DNA from: Thecaphora thlaspeos
Lineage: Eukaryota; Basidiomycota; Ustilaginomycetes; Urocystidales; Glomosporiaceae
Length of the DNA stretch: 64,000 nucleotides
NCBI GenBank assembly: GCA_900291925.1
Contig: UWYS01000012.1
Location: forward strand, 372,001-436,000
Reading direction: 5' to 3'
Below, piece after piece: positions 47,321 to 58,908 of the stretch. Under the pieces are notes generated by a model. It saw only the letters and a program-made list of their open reading frames with translations, did no database searches and was not told the origin of the DNA. Both the position numbers and the translations under genes were made by a program. Position 1 is the stretch's first letter. Each line of letters opens with the position of its first letter.

Positions 47321-49446
47321 CTAGCAATCACCCCTTAGATACTTCTTATACACGGGATTATGCGTCTCCTCGTGGTACTGGTACCCTAGATCCTTGAGGA
47401 ACTTTTCAAACGCCTCATTTTCGCTCTCAGGTACCTGAATGCCGGTGAGGACCTTGCCGACGTCGGCGCCGTGGTTACGATAGTGGAAGAGGGTGATGTT
47501 CCAGCCCTGTTGCAGACCGACGAGGAACTTGCGTAGCGCACCGGGACGTTCCGGGAATTCTGAGAGGGGTGGAGACGAGCGAAGAGAAGTAGTCCGGAAT
47601 CACTGGCGTTTGAGTGGAGGCAACAGAAAGTAGGCGAGGATGGGGCAATCGTGGACTCACCAAATCGGACGACCCGTTCGTTTTCGACGTTTTCCCTCCC
47701 TCCGACGAGGTAGCGGGCGTGGCTCTTGGCCATCTCATCTCCGCTGATGTCGAGCGCGCGCATCCCGTCGTCCTCGAGCACTTTCAGGAGTGACGTGAGC
47801 TCGGACGACGCTTCATCGGCCAGACCGTCGGAAACCCTGTCTGGATCCGGCTGCGATGAGAAAGATGTCGCCTGGGAAGCCGTCATCCCCTGCGTCACCG
47901 CTGCCGGGACGAGGAGGGAGGCGGTCTGCTGACCCGGTGCGGCCGTCGAACCGCCCGCTGCGGTCGTGGCCGGTGGTGTGCCGCTGAGGATGAACGAGAG
48001 GTAGATGTGCGCCCTCGCCCCGGCGTTGTACCTGTAGCTAAACTCTGTCACGTTGCGCGGATGGAGGTGGCTGTGCAGACGAAGGAAACTCCCCGGCTCT
48101 TCTGGGATCTCGACAGATAGGAGCACCTCCTCCTTCTCTCCCAGCTGGGCCCGTTCGGCGACGAAGCGCAACCGGCCAAAGTTCATGTTGGCGCCCGAGA
48201 CCATACCGATGAACTTCTTGCCCGACCCCGCGAGGCCATGCGCGGCGATGTAGCGCTTGATGCCGGCCACCGCGAGCGCGCCGGCCGGCTCGGGGACAGA
48301 GCGGGTATCCTCAAAGATGTCCTTGATGGCGGCGCAGATCTCATCGTTGCTTACGCGCACTACGCCGTCGACCTCCTGCTGGCAGATGCGGAAGCACTCT
48401 TCGCCGACGACGCGCACGGCCGTGCCGTCGCTGAAGAGGCCGACCTCGTCGAGCGTCACGCGGTGGCCCTTTTCGAGCGACTGGGCGAGGGCGTCGCCGT
48501 CGTACGTCTCCACGCCGATGACCTTGACGTGCGGCGGGGCGATGCGCTTGATGTATGCGGCAACACCGGCGAGCAGGCCACCTCCGCCTACGCAGCAGAA
48601 GATGGCGTCAACCTTTGTCATGTCGGTCTGCCGGCAGATCTCTACGCCAATGGTTCCCTGCCCCGCGATGACCTTGGGGTGGTCAAAGGGCGGGATGATC
48701 TTGAGCCCGTGGCTTTCTGCGAGCCGGGCGCACTCGGCCTTGGCCTCGTCAAAGTCCTGGCCGTGAAGGACGACCTTTGCGCCGAGGCGCCTGACGTTTG
48801 CCGTCTTTATGCTGGGCGTGCCCTGCGGCATGACGATGGTGCAGGGGATGTGTAGGTGTGTGCCGGCCATGGCGACGCCCTGTGCGTGGTTGCCTGCGCT
48901 GCAGGCTATGACACCCTTCCACTTCTGGTCGTCGTCGAGCTGTCGCATCATGTTGAAAGCGCCGCGCAGCTTGAAGCTGAACACAGGCTGGAGGTCTTCG
49001 CGCTTGAGCATGATCTGGCAGCCGGTCTTTGCCGAGAGGTTGACGCCCGGCTGGAGGGGCGTCTGCTCGACGAGGTCATAGACGTCGGAGCTGAGGATGA
49101 GGCGGAGGTAGTCTGGCGTGCCGTCTGGCTGGAGGAGGTGAGGGAGCAGGTCAGCGTAGAGGTGTGTGGGGAGGGCGAACTTGTCTGTGGGTGTCGATGG
49201 GCGAGTAGCGGCGGCGAGGTTCTCGGTGAGCGCCTTGCCCGAGGGGAAAGGACCTGCGAGGTAGGCGGGGGCCAGGGGCTTTGGCGCCGGTTGCATCGTG
49301 TCACTGTGTGGAGCTGCCATCTTGCCGGTCGGTGGGGGATGGCAGTTGATGCGAGAGCGTTCTGACGGCGGGCGGGGCGAGTCACATATTGGAGGCAGCG
49401 GCAGCTGCAGGCGTGCCCCCGCTTTGCCGAGTGGAGAGCCCGTCAT
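47321..49446 (-). CDS. ILV1: Threonine dehydratase (threonine deaminase), biosynthetic
   Basis: Two exons, 49446-47661 and 47559-47321, 674 residues. The PLP enzyme core is intact: [20 protein letters not shown] with the Schiff-base Lys, [27 protein letters not shown] and a C-terminal regulatory region. It makes 2-oxobutanoate, the first committed step to isoleucine, in mitochondria. The regulatory region has two ACT-like halves ([20 protein letters not shown], and [20 protein letters not shown] formed across the intron). The first is interrupted by about 60 low-complexity residues ([18 protein letters not shown]). It ends KKYLRGDC. An internal Met at 49320 has the better start context (AAGATGG); from 49446 the extra 42 residues contain Arg and few acids and could be a presequence. 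I keep the longer start with reserve. Confidence 0.92.
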
Positions 49447-49557
49447 TCAAGTTTTCTTCCAGGCAGAGCGCGCAAGTTGGGTTTGGATGGCCCGTGTTGT
49501 CGGCTGACGTAAGCCATCCTTTAGGTCCCGCCTTTAATCTGACATTTTTTGCAAGTC

Positions 49558-49569
49558 AAAAAAAAAAAA
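49558..49569. repeat. Poly-A tract upstream of the nucleolar GTPase
   Basis: Twelve consecutive A, about 115 bp before the start codon, preceded by a T6 run. In fungi such dA:dT tracts often mark nucleosome-depleted promoters. Confidence 0.75.
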
Positions 49570-49684
49570 GTTGGGCCGACATCGGCCTTCTTCTCGCCCA
49601 ACTATCCCTTCGCTCGTCCATCACCACCCCCACCACCCCCACATCATTTGTACCCCTTTCCCATCGTCGTCCGTCGCCCCTGCC

Positions 49685-52300
49685 ATGGGGAGAAATCGCA
49701 AGGAAGACCGTCAGAGCCGCAAGCGCACAAAGCTCGGCCTCAACCAGCTAAAGGTCAGCGGCCAAAAGAGCTCAAATGCCGCTTTCGCGCCGCCCGTCTT
49801 TGCACAACATCAGTTCGCAAACCTCGCCAACAAGGCAAAGCGTCGCCAGCAAAAGCAGCAAGGTGGCGCACTCTCAGTCAGTAGCAGCAGCAACAATAAC
49901 GACGATGCCATACACGAGACAGAGATGCTCCCCGACGACGACGACATCGTCGCCGCCCGCTCTGCCGACCGCGTCTCGAATGCTACGCTCAACCGCCACG
50001 GCATACAGTCGGTCGACCACGCCGACATCGACATCCTAGAAGCCTCCGAGACCGCCGCCGCCGACCCTTGGCTGCAGTCGGCGTGGGCAGACTTTGGCGC
50101 GACAGCCCGCCTCGACGACACCATCACCGGCCGCCGCGACTCGAGCCTAAAGGCCTACATGAAGGAGCTCCGCAAGCTCGTCGAAAATGCAGACGTCCTC
50201 CTCGAAGTACTCGACGCTCGTGACCCTATGGGCTGCCGATCTCTCGAGACCGAGTCCATGCTCATGCGTGCCGGCAAGAAGGTCGTCCTGATCCTCAACA
50301 AGATCGACCTGGTACCAAAGAGTAACGTCGAGGCGTGGCTCCGCTACCTCCGACACGACTTCCCCACCCTCGCCTTCAAGGCCAGCACACAGTCGCAGCG
50401 CAGCAACCTATCGCAGGGCGCTTCCGCCTTCTACTCGGGCGGCGGCGGCAGCAAGACGGCCTCGTCCAGCAAGGACGTCATCACCGGAGGCGCAGAGGCC
50501 ATGGGCGCCGGCGCACTGCTCCAGCTCATCAAGAACTACAGCCGCAACCTCAACTTGAAGACGAGCATCACCGTCGGCATCTTTGGCGCCCCCAACGTCG
50601 GCAAGTCCAGCCTGATCAACAGTCTGAAGCGCGCGCGCGTCTGCAGCGTCGCCTCAACCCCGGGACACACAAAGGTCGTGCAGGGCGTCATGCTCGACAG
50701 GAGCGTCCGGCTGCTCGACTGCCCCGGCATCGTGTTTAGCGATGAGACAGGCGGAGCGGCGGCAGCGGGACTGAGCGCCGAAGAGGTGACCATGCGGAAG
50801 CAGTCAGCGCTCCTGCGCAACGTCGTGAAGGTCGAGCTGGTCGAGGATCCTGTCACACCGGTTGAGGCCATCATGGCGCACGTACAGGACCAGGAGCTGG
50901 CCGACGTCTACGGGCTAGAATACTTTCAGTCGGGCAACGCGCAAGACTTCCTGATGCGCATCGCTATCCAGCGCGGACGGATGCTGCGGGGCGGTAAGAT
51001 CGATCTCGACGGGACCGCAAGGACGGTGCTGCACGACTGGAACGTAGGCAGGATCAAGTATTTCACACAGCCGCCCACGCTGCATCGATCGGCCATCCTC
51101 TCTTCGCAGAACAAGGCGACAAAGGCAACCCCTGCTGGCGCCGCTCCGACGAGAGCAGCAGCAGCGATGTTGAGCGGCGACGATGCGGCCGCCGAACAGG
51201 GCGCGGAAAACGCTCGCCAGCAGCTGGCCGAGAGCACGGCGATCGTCTCTGGCTTCAGCGAGGCGTTTGATCTGGCCGGCCTGCTGGGCGAAGCCGATGC
51301 CGAGATCTTTGGTAGCGGCAACGGGTTCGCCGACGCTGCTTCTGTCCCGGAACCCCCGAAGCCGCGCTTCGCCACGCAGGACGAGCTGGCACCACAGACT
51401 GCGGAGACGCCAGGGGAAGGAGAGGCGGAGGAGATCATCGACGACCACGAAGTCCCCGCTGGCGATGTTTCCAACGTCTCCACACTCGGCAAGAGGCGTC
51501 GAGCTCTCGACGACGAGGATGAAGACGACGAAAGCGAGTCGGAGGACGAGGAGGACATGAATGATGGCATGTGCCGACGTCGACCGACAGTCCGGCGAAC
51601 CGCACTCGTCAATGTCCCCGGTCTCTCGCAGATGGACGACGATGACGAGGACCAACTGGCGCCAGAGCCGGTCGCAGCAGGAAGTGCCACCGAGTCGATG
51701 GCGCCTCGCAACGCCTTCACCTTCCAAGCCACCGTCCCGGCAGCAGCTTCGCAGGCCACCTCCGCCGGCAGCAGCGCCGCTCAACCAGCCTGGATGGACC
51801 GTCAAATGGCCAAAGCGACGGCAACGCGTTCGAAGCGCGCTGAGGAGCTCTCGACTATGTTTTCGAGCCACGAGCTCGAGAGCCTGACGGCCTCGCGCGG
51901 CGCCCAGAACCGCAAGATGAAGAAGATGAAGAAGAAGGCGGAACGTGCCGGGGCAGGTCTGGTGGGTGCACTAGAGTCGAGCATGGACCTTGGGAATATT
52001 GCAGCCAACAGTGGAGCGGCCAAGCAGTCGGTCAAGAAGGCAGGTGGAACTTCGACGAAGGCACAGATTGGGAGGTTTGCCGCACTCATGCAGGACGATG
52101 AGGACCACGAAGAGGAGGAGGATATGCATAGCGATGGCGAGGCGAACGGGTCAAGGGCAGGGCAGGGTGTCGCTGGTTCGACGGTGGTGGTGGAAGAGGA
52201 GGAAGAGATGGGTGCCGTTCCGGCCACCGCCTCGGCTGGCCCTGCGGTTTCTGTGGCGCCTGCTGCTGGGACGATCGAGGAGGATGAAGAGGAGCTCTAA
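49685..52300 (+). CDS. Circularly permuted nucleolar GTPase, GNL3/Nug1 family
   Basis: One exon, 871 residues from the ATG in TGCCATGGGG. The G motifs are in permuted order: G4 LILNKIDLVPKSNV, then G1 GIFGAPNVGKSSLINSL, the switch region STPGHTKVVQG and G3 DCPGIVF. The start is Arg/Lys-rich (GRNRKEDRQSRKRTKLGLNQ), in line with nucleolar targeting. These GTPases act in 60S subunit assembly and export. Nug1, Grn1 and nucleostemin are about 470-550 residues; here an extra 300-residue C-terminal region is acidic and disordered (DDEDEDDESESEDEEDM) with a basic helix (GAQNRKMKKMKKKAERAG). Nog2-type identity is less likely, but I cannot exclude it without alignment. Confidence 0.87.
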   Translation: MGRNRKEDRQSRKRTKLGLNQLKVSGQKSSNAAFAPPVFAQHQFANLANKAKRRQQKQQGGALSVSSSSNNNDDAIHETEMLPDDDDIVAARSADRVSNATLNRHGIQSVDHADIDILEASETAAADPWLQSAWADFGATARLDDTITGRRDSSLKAYMKELRKLVENADVLLEVLDARDPMGCRSLETESMLMRAGKKVVLILNKIDLVPKSNVEAWLRYLRHDFPTLAFKASTQSQRSNLSQGASAFYSGGGGSKTASSSKDVITGGAEAMGAGALLQLIKNYSRNLNLKTSITVGIFGAPNVGKSSLINSLKRARVCSVASTPGHTKVVQGVMLDRSVRLLDCPGIVFSDETGGAAAAGLSAEEVTMRKQSALLRNVVKVELVEDPVTPVEAIMAHVQDQELADVYGLEYFQSGNAQDFLMRIAIQRGRMLRGGKIDLDGTARTVLHDWNVGRIKYFTQPPTLHRSAILSSQNKATKATPAGAAPTRAAAAMLSGDDAAAEQGAENARQQLAESTAIVSGFSEAFDLAGLLGEADAEIFGSGNGFADAASVPEPPKPRFATQDELAPQTAETPGEGEAEEIIDDHEVPAGDVSNVSTLGKRRRALDDEDEDDESESEDEEDMNDGMCRRRPTVRRTALVNVPGLSQMDDDDEDQLAPEPVAAGSATESMAPRNAFTFQATVPAAASQATSAGSSAAQPAWMDRQMAKATATRSKRAEELSTMFSSHELESLTASRGAQNRKMKKMKKKAERAGAGLVGALESSMDLGNIAANSGAAKQSVKKAGGTSTKAQIGRFAALMQDDEDHEEEEDMHSDGEANGSRAGQGVAGSTVVVEEEEEMGAVPATASAGPAVSVAPAAGTIEEDEEEL

Positions 52301-52626
52301 GTTGTTCGCATGGTTGCAAGAGGAACCTTCTTATTGTATTCGTACCGCATGGTGTCACGCCCGTCATAGACTCATCCATACAAGCAGTATCATCATCATG
52401 ACCTGTCCACGAAAGACTGAAAGGACCTGGCAGAGAAGACCCTGAAGTGTGAAGGTCGGGCCGGCTCCGTACCTTGCCCGTGTTCCGAGGCGGTCAGCCA
52501 AAAAACAAAAGGCGACCTTCTCGAGCTCCACCTCGGCCTCCTCTCTACCTCACATTGCCCCCTCCGTTCACCTCACCTCGAGATCGTATTGCCTTCGTTA
52601 CACTTCGAAGCGTCGTCTCTTTGACA
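52301..52626. promoter_or_regulatory. Intergenic, upstream of the mitochondrial TyrRS gene
   Basis: About 325 bp between tandem plus-strand genes, with a CT-rich stretch just before the start (about 52510-52620). This is typical of a short fungal promoter and leader. Confidence 0.35.
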
Positions 52627-54658
52627 ATGCGACATCCACCATCCGGCATCCGGCTCGCCCCAATCCGCCACCTCATCGCCCCGCGATACCTCCACATTAC
52701 TCGACCCCGTCCACAGCACCATCAGCACCTTCTGGACGAGCTAAGGGAACGCGGTCTCCTCCAGTCCATCACTTCTCGCTCATTGCGTGCTCATCTCTCG
52801 CCTTCACCTCCATCATTGGACACAGATGGAGCTGAAGCGACGCAGGTGAAGCGGACCGTCTACGCCGGTGTAGACCCGAGCGCACGTAGTCTGCACGTCG
52901 GAAATCTCTTACCTCTGATGGCGTTGTTGCATTTTGCCAAGTACGGCCATAGGAGTCTGGCTTTGGTAAGTCGCGCTTCACATCGTGCCATTAGAGCATC
53001 AGAAGGAGTCTGGATTGACACGATGGACCCACACATCGCTCGATGTTACGACAGATTGGCGGAGCGACAGGCTCGATCGGTGATCCCTCTGGTCGATCCA
53101 CGGAACGGTCCGCCCTCGACAAGGCCGAGTTGGAAGACAACGTGGCGTCCATCTCTCAGCAGTTGCGCCAGTTTTTCGAGAGGGCGCAGGAGTACACTGA
53201 ACAACGCCAAGACCCCATCGCCGCCGCGTCTGATACTTATAGCAAGGTGGAAGCGGCCGCCCAAAGTGCTTCGGGCGGGAAAAAGGCAGAAGATGCGGCC
53301 GAGCGTGCTTTCTCGAGCGGCTCCGATGCGTCGTTTTCGGCTTCCCCGAGCACGTCTACAACAGCAGCAGCGGCGGCGGCGGTGGCGGCAGAGGACTCTT
53401 CACTCGACTCGACACTTGGCGACCGCCTGACGTCTACACCGTCGCTCGACGTTCGACTAGTCAACAACCTGCAGTGGTTCTCGAACCTCAATGTGCTCGA
53501 CTTCCTCGGTACGGTTGGGCGGCACGCACGCATCCAGACGATGATATCGCGGGATAGCGTCAAGAATCGCCTTAGCGCGCCCGTCACCGAAGACGGCGAC
53601 GCACCCACAATGAAGGGCGAAGGACTGTCTTTCACCGAATTCTCCTACCAGCTCTTGCAGGCCTACGACTTCAGCGTCCTTCATTCGGGCAAGTGGGGAT
53701 GTTCGGTACAGATCGGAGGGTCAGATCAAATGGGAAACATCATGGCTGGTGTCGACCTGATACGACGCATGAAGGCTGCCTCGTCGTCGTCGCCTTCGAT
53801 ATCAACGACATCATCTCGCACACAAACGGCAACGACACCGGCAACGACGACGAGCGAGGAGAAGCACGTTCTTCCAGCATACGGCCTGACCCTCCCGCTG
53901 CTGACCACTTCTTCAGGCGCTAAATTTGGCAAGTCTGCCGGCAACGCCATCTGGCTATCTCCCTCCCTCCTGTCGGACTTTGAGTTTTACCAATTCTTCC
54001 TTCGGTCTCGCGACGATGAAGTGGAAAAGTACCTGCTCGCCCTGACGCTCCTTCCGGTCCCGACCATTCGGGATGAGGTGATGGTACGACACGAGGAGGA
54101 CAGGAAGAAGAGGATAGCGCAAAGGACATTGGCAGAGGAAGTGACGGAGTTGGTTAGGGGTAAGGAAGCGAGAAAGAGGGCCGAGATGGCGACGAGAGTC
54201 ATGTTCGAGACCGAGTTGGAAGGCGTGCAGGTTGAGGAAGTGGTAGAGGCGTTTAGGGGGACGGAGGTGTTGGTAGAGTGGACGGAGAGGGGGCAGTGGG
54301 TGGGTGAGGACGTCACAAAGGTGGCCGTCAAGGTTGGCTTGGTCAAGTCGAGAGGTGAGTTTACAACATAGAGCTTACTTCGATGCGTTGAGCGTGAGGA
54401 AAATGAATGGGGATATTGACGTGATCGTCCTTCCGCTTGCTTGCGCTTCCTACGACAGCCGACGCAAAAAGAGCCCTAGCAAACGGTGGACTGTACCTCA
54501 ACAACGTACCCATCTCCAAAGCGGGAATCAAGGTCCTCGACGACTCAGACCTCCTCGCAGGCCCGACGACGTCGACCGTACCGCCAGGTGGTAGGCAGTT
54601 TGCAATCCTGCGAGTCGGCAAGACGGAACACAGAGTCGTCGTCGTACCTTCCTCCTGA
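52627..54658 (+). CDS. MSY1: Mitochondrial tyrosyl-tRNA synthetase
   Basis: Exons 52627-52965, 53055-54354 and 54459-54658, 612 residues. The N-terminus is basic (MRHPPSGIRLAPIRHLIAPR), as expected for mitochondrial import. The class I core has the HIGH-like SLHVGNLLPL, IGGATGSIGDPSGR formed across intron 1, the QIGGSDQMGN binding motif and the KMSKS-like KFGKSAGN. The C-terminal S4-like RNA-binding domain follows intron 2 (ALANGGLYLNNVPISKAGIK). Two low-complexity insertions set it apart: an Ala/Ser-rich one of about 85 residues between QQLRQFFERAQEY and VRLVNNLQWFSNL, and a Ser/Thr-rich one after DLIRRMKAAS. It charges mitochondrial tRNA-Tyr. Confidence 0.93.
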
Positions 54659-55063
54659 GAAACGTTGGGGGACAAGGAGAAGCACTCGACGCCGACCCAA
54701 CCCACAGGCCAATGTCGATGCGACACAGACGATGCGACAGCCGAGACGAGCAGGTGGCAGGGGCAGATCGGACCCGTCTTTGAGGCGGTCCGGAACGTTA
54801 TTGTTATTACAGGAGACTAGAGAGGTGGCGGTCCGCCGAGAGTGCACTGAAGGGCAGCTAGGCTCGGTACGGACCGTGGTTATGGCACGTGCGAAAGTTA
54901 TATCGAGCAGTAAGTTGTAAGTCGTGGAAGAAGAGAAAGCACAGAGACGTTGCCGGCAGAGTAGAGGTAGCACTGGGAGCCATGGAGTACGTTTGCGTGT
55001 GTGCGTGTGCGTGCGTGGTTGTATCGGGAAGCGAGGGAGGAGAGCGGTTTCTGCGTGGATGCG
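54659..55063. other. Convergent spacer between TyrRS and the HSF-domain gene
   Basis: About 405 bp that should hold two 3' untranslated regions. No gene was seen. Confidence 0.4.
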
Positions 55064-57606
55064 TTAGACGCTCGACCGGTGCGGGATGTAGGCATGCGAC
55101 TGCGATGGGCTGCCAGGCGTCGGTCTAGCTGACGCCGCACCCGCACCCGCACCCGCACCCGCACCCGCAGCCGGTTCGCGAGGCTGGAGAGTAGCAAGGG
55201 TCGACTTGATAGCGGCCAGCACTGTCTGTGCCGGGTCGGCTCCGTTCGGTCCAGGAGTCGAGATTGATCGAGCCAAACCTTCGAGGAGGACCGATAGCTT
55301 CTCGCGGACGCAGTGGAGCGTGTAGGCGCGCGACTCGTTGAGCTGCTCCGAGAGCGTGCGCACTTGACTTTCGAGGAACGAGGCGTGGCGGATGATGGCG
55401 TCTGAGCGCTCCGAGAGGTCCTCGAAGCGGGCCATCACCTCGTTACGATCCATCAGGGTGTCCGAATAGGGTCGTTCCTCGAGGAATCCAGCACCGGCAG
55501 TCGAGTATATGTTGCTGCTTCCGCCCGCGTCGCCGCCACCGCCGAGCTCGGGCATTTCCATCTTTGTGGGTCTTCGAAAGCGCTGATCGCCGCCCATGGA
55601 GAGGTAAGCTGGATCATCCATGCGCAAGCCTCTACGCTCGGTGCTGGCCAGCTCGTAGGCGCGTGCCTCCATGCGAGGATCGCTCATCGCATGCTCGCGG
55701 CCGACGGGCCGATACATGCCTGCGGGAATGCGTCCCATGTCGCCACCGACGCCGACGCCACCACCGGGGATGGCCGCCAGCGGCACCTCGGGCGACGGCG
55801 TCGAGCTGCCGCCGCTCCTATCAGCGCGCAGATCCGTTCCCGCCAGGCTGCGGCTCGGGCTGCCAGTCCGCTTCTGCCGCGAGCTCTTCCGCTTGATGTT
55901 GTTGAGCAGGCTGATCTCGCCGCGCCGGAAGTTTGGGTGGCGAAACTCCCACACCTGGATCTCGTCGGTCGGATTACCCTGGTACGAATGGTTGACCTTG
56001 TGGAAGCCGTACATCTGCGTGGTCGTAGAGGGGAGGCCAAGGGTCAGTCACATTGACCTCACGCAACAGCACGGAGGGCGAGCCGCGACGTCCTTGTTGA
56101 GAGGTTGCACTTACGTTGAGCTGCCGCACAAAAGACTGCCAATTGGAATGCTTGAACCAATTGGGTAAGACGAGGCTATCGAATGAGGTCACAGAGAGCA
56201 GACGGAGAAGCGATTGGACGGTCAGCACATAGCCCGACTCAAAAAGAAGCGACATGAGCACTCACCGAGAGAACTCGGCGGGGTTGGCCACGCTGAAGAC
56301 GGTTCCGGACGGTCCCCATGAGATCATGTCTTCGATCGACGGGTCTTCCAGCATGCTGTGGGTACGACGCAATGGCGAGGAAGGGTTAGAATGGTCAGCG
56401 ACTTGGGCGTCATTGCTCTGTGAACCGCGCGGCATGGGTCGGTAAGATGGCGAGCACTCACGAATAGAGCTTGCTGACAAAGCTGTGCTGCTGCTTGCCG
56501 CCCTGGCCGCCGCCAGCGCCCGGAAGACCCGCCAGCGATGGGTGAATCATCGGGGGGTTGCCGTAGGAGCTCGAGGCAGAGGGGCTAGCGTGCGTCAGGA
56601 TGGGTGTGCGGCTCTGCGGTCTGCCGACAAGGTAAGGTGCGTAGTGTCCGGGCGGTCGATACGGCAGGATGCGGCGAGGCGAGGCGGGATCGCCGCCGCC
56701 ACCCACGAAACCTCCCTGCCCAGGGCCCATCGACGGATGACCCTCATCCCTGGACCTCAAGGCCATGCCCTCGCTGTCAAAGGAAGCAAAGCCAGGCAGT
56801 CTCGGGGGCGGAGATGCGGGATGCCGGCGAGCGAAATTGTCCAGCGAGGCCGCGGTCGCCGCCGTGAGCGTGGATCCTAGGAGGGGGGCTCGATGGCTTG
56901 CAGCGGCGGCGGCGGCGGCGCGCATGGCATCCGGCAGCTCGCTCTGGGACCGGTCGAGACCTCCGAAACCGATGGGTGGCCGCTCGTCGTCAGGGTGTCG
57001 GCCGCCAACAAGGCCGGCGATGCCGCGGCTCTCCCTCCAGACCGAGTCCAGTTCGGACCGGCCGTGCGGCAGATCCATCTCAGAGGGGCGGGTGCGTCCG
57101 CCGGTGCGGCCGGACGCTTCGAGGTCGCCGTGGGTCGGACCTCCGTACTGACTTGAGGCTATCCCTCTGTCGCTCCAACTGTGCCACAGCGGTGGGCCGG
57201 GTCGGGGCCGAGAGGCAGAGTCTGGGCCGCGCTCTCGCTCACGTTCACGTTCGCCCTCACGCTCGTAGCGCAACGGCGGCGGCGAGACGCTCTTCTGCTT
57301 CTTTGCCTGTTCGTCCCTGCTAGATGATCCACCGGCGGCGGTGCTAAAGCCGCCTTCCTCGTACCTCTCGCTCGGTGGCAGCGACATTGGAGGGAACACG
57401 GGCCGACCGTTGTGCGGTACGTCCGGTAGCAGATCGGATCGACGCCTTTTGCGCAGAGGGCTGCCGCCGCCGCCAGCGGCCGCGTTCGATTGGAGAGAGG
57501 GCGGTGGTTGAAAGTCTCTGGGCACGGCGGCGCTGGCCGATCCTGAGCTTGACGAAGGGCTGGAGGTCGTACCGACAAGACTCGCTCGCCTCTCGGTTCC
57601 AATCAT
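55064..57606 (-). CDS. HSF-type DNA-binding transcription factor
   Basis: Four exons: 57606-56462, 56355-56266, 56175-56115 and 56014-55064, 748 residues. The DNA-binding domain (about 375-475) is spread over all four exons: SFVSKLYSMLEDPSIEDMIS, SWGPSGTVFSVANPAEFSR, LPNWFKHSNWQSFVRQLN and MYGFHKVNHS, then VWEFRHPNFRRGEISLLNNI. A helical, possibly coiled-coil segment follows at about 605-660 (EVMARFEDLSERSDAIIRHA). No receiver domain is visible, so it is not a plain Skn7. The arrangement recalls fungal Hsf1/Mga1/Sfl1 relatives. The long N-terminus is disordered, with a REGEREREREREG-type run. The start was set at 57606 because the open frame has no earlier ATG. The upstream region is unusually long (6 kb to the next gene). 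Confidence 0.9.
55135..55170. repeat. CCGCAC hexanucleotide repeat inside the HSF-domain gene
   Basis: Six tandem hexamers (the last imperfect) within the last coding exon. On the minus strand they encode an alternating Gly-Ala run near the C-terminus. The length is expected to vary between strains. Confidence 0.85.
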
Positions 57607-58908
57607 GATCAGCCGCCACGTCGATGGTGTTCGTCGCAACGATCAGAAGATGAGGTCGGGGTCGCTAATGCGCCGGCGAGAGGAGGTTCAGCGAGCTGTG
57701 CAGGTCTAATATGTGGACGGTAAGGAGTACGAGGTGCCTAGCCGTGTCGATAGAGCCGCGAGGTGATAGAGGCGGATTCCCGACGGCGCTGGAACGTCCG
57801 AAATTGTTGGAAAGGAGGGGTCGAAGGTAGTGACAGGAACGAAAGCAAGTTGTAGAGAGAGAATAAGACAGTGACGAAGAAAGGGGATGCTGTTGCTGTT
57901 TGCAAGTAATCTGCCGTCCAGGTGTCGGCAGAAGTAGTAGGTTTGTGGCCTGGCGAAGGTCAATGCAAGGTCGCTGGTGAAGCTAAGCACAGAGCGATGC
58001 AGCGTTGTTGGCGGTTTCGAGAAAACAGGAGAGGCGGAGGGAAAGTTGGCGGGGGGGAGGAGTAGGGGGGCACGGTGGCGAGACCCGATGGAGGAATGCA
58101 GCTGGAATTCGCAGCGAAGGAAAGGGGATGATGGTCTGAAGCGTAATTAGCTTGGGACGGCGTAAGAGGTGTCAGAGGAAGGGAGAAAGTGCAGTAGTTG
58201 GTCGCCGCCGTCCCTCCTTAACGATTGGGCCGTACGCTAAGAAGGGCTCTTTTACGAGTGCTGCACCGACACCGTACCAACAACACTTCCGAGCCGCTCT
58301 ATCGCCGCCCTGCTGCCCGCCCCACCAACACTCTTTCCAGTCAAGGGGGGCAAGGGGTAGCGCGTGGCCTAAATTGCGAGCGAACCTTGATGCGAGCAGG
58401 GGAACGGCAGCGGTTCGGAGCGGCGTGACAACCAGAAGTAAGACGGGCGTGCAGCGTTGGCGGAGCATCAAAAAGCTCGCCTCAGTGTCGTGGACTCAGC
58501 ATCGAAGAGGGGGGCTGCGCTGCATAAAGCTTCTGGCACCCCAGCCCTGCTCAGGGAGGGCCCAGAAAAGGCGGGAGGGGATGCAAGGCAAGACGATGCG
58601 GCTTAAAAGACGGGTCCGCGGAAGGGCGGCGACGGGGAGCCCAGATCTTTTTGTACATACAGGCCGAGGGAAGAGGGAAACGTCAGCTAGTCCCTGTTGA
58701 ATTTTGCTGGGCAAAACACAACACAGGTCTCAAACAGATGATCGGGAGCCCGGAAAAAAAAAGCTGGGTACGATGATGTGGATATCAAAGAGCAGATGGA
58801 CGGGGAGAAATAGGCGAGAAAGGGCGGCTAAAAACAAAATGTCACGGTGAATGGCGCGACTGTCACGCATGGAGATGAGGGGGGCGCGCACGCGCTACGG
58901 GAGGGTAG

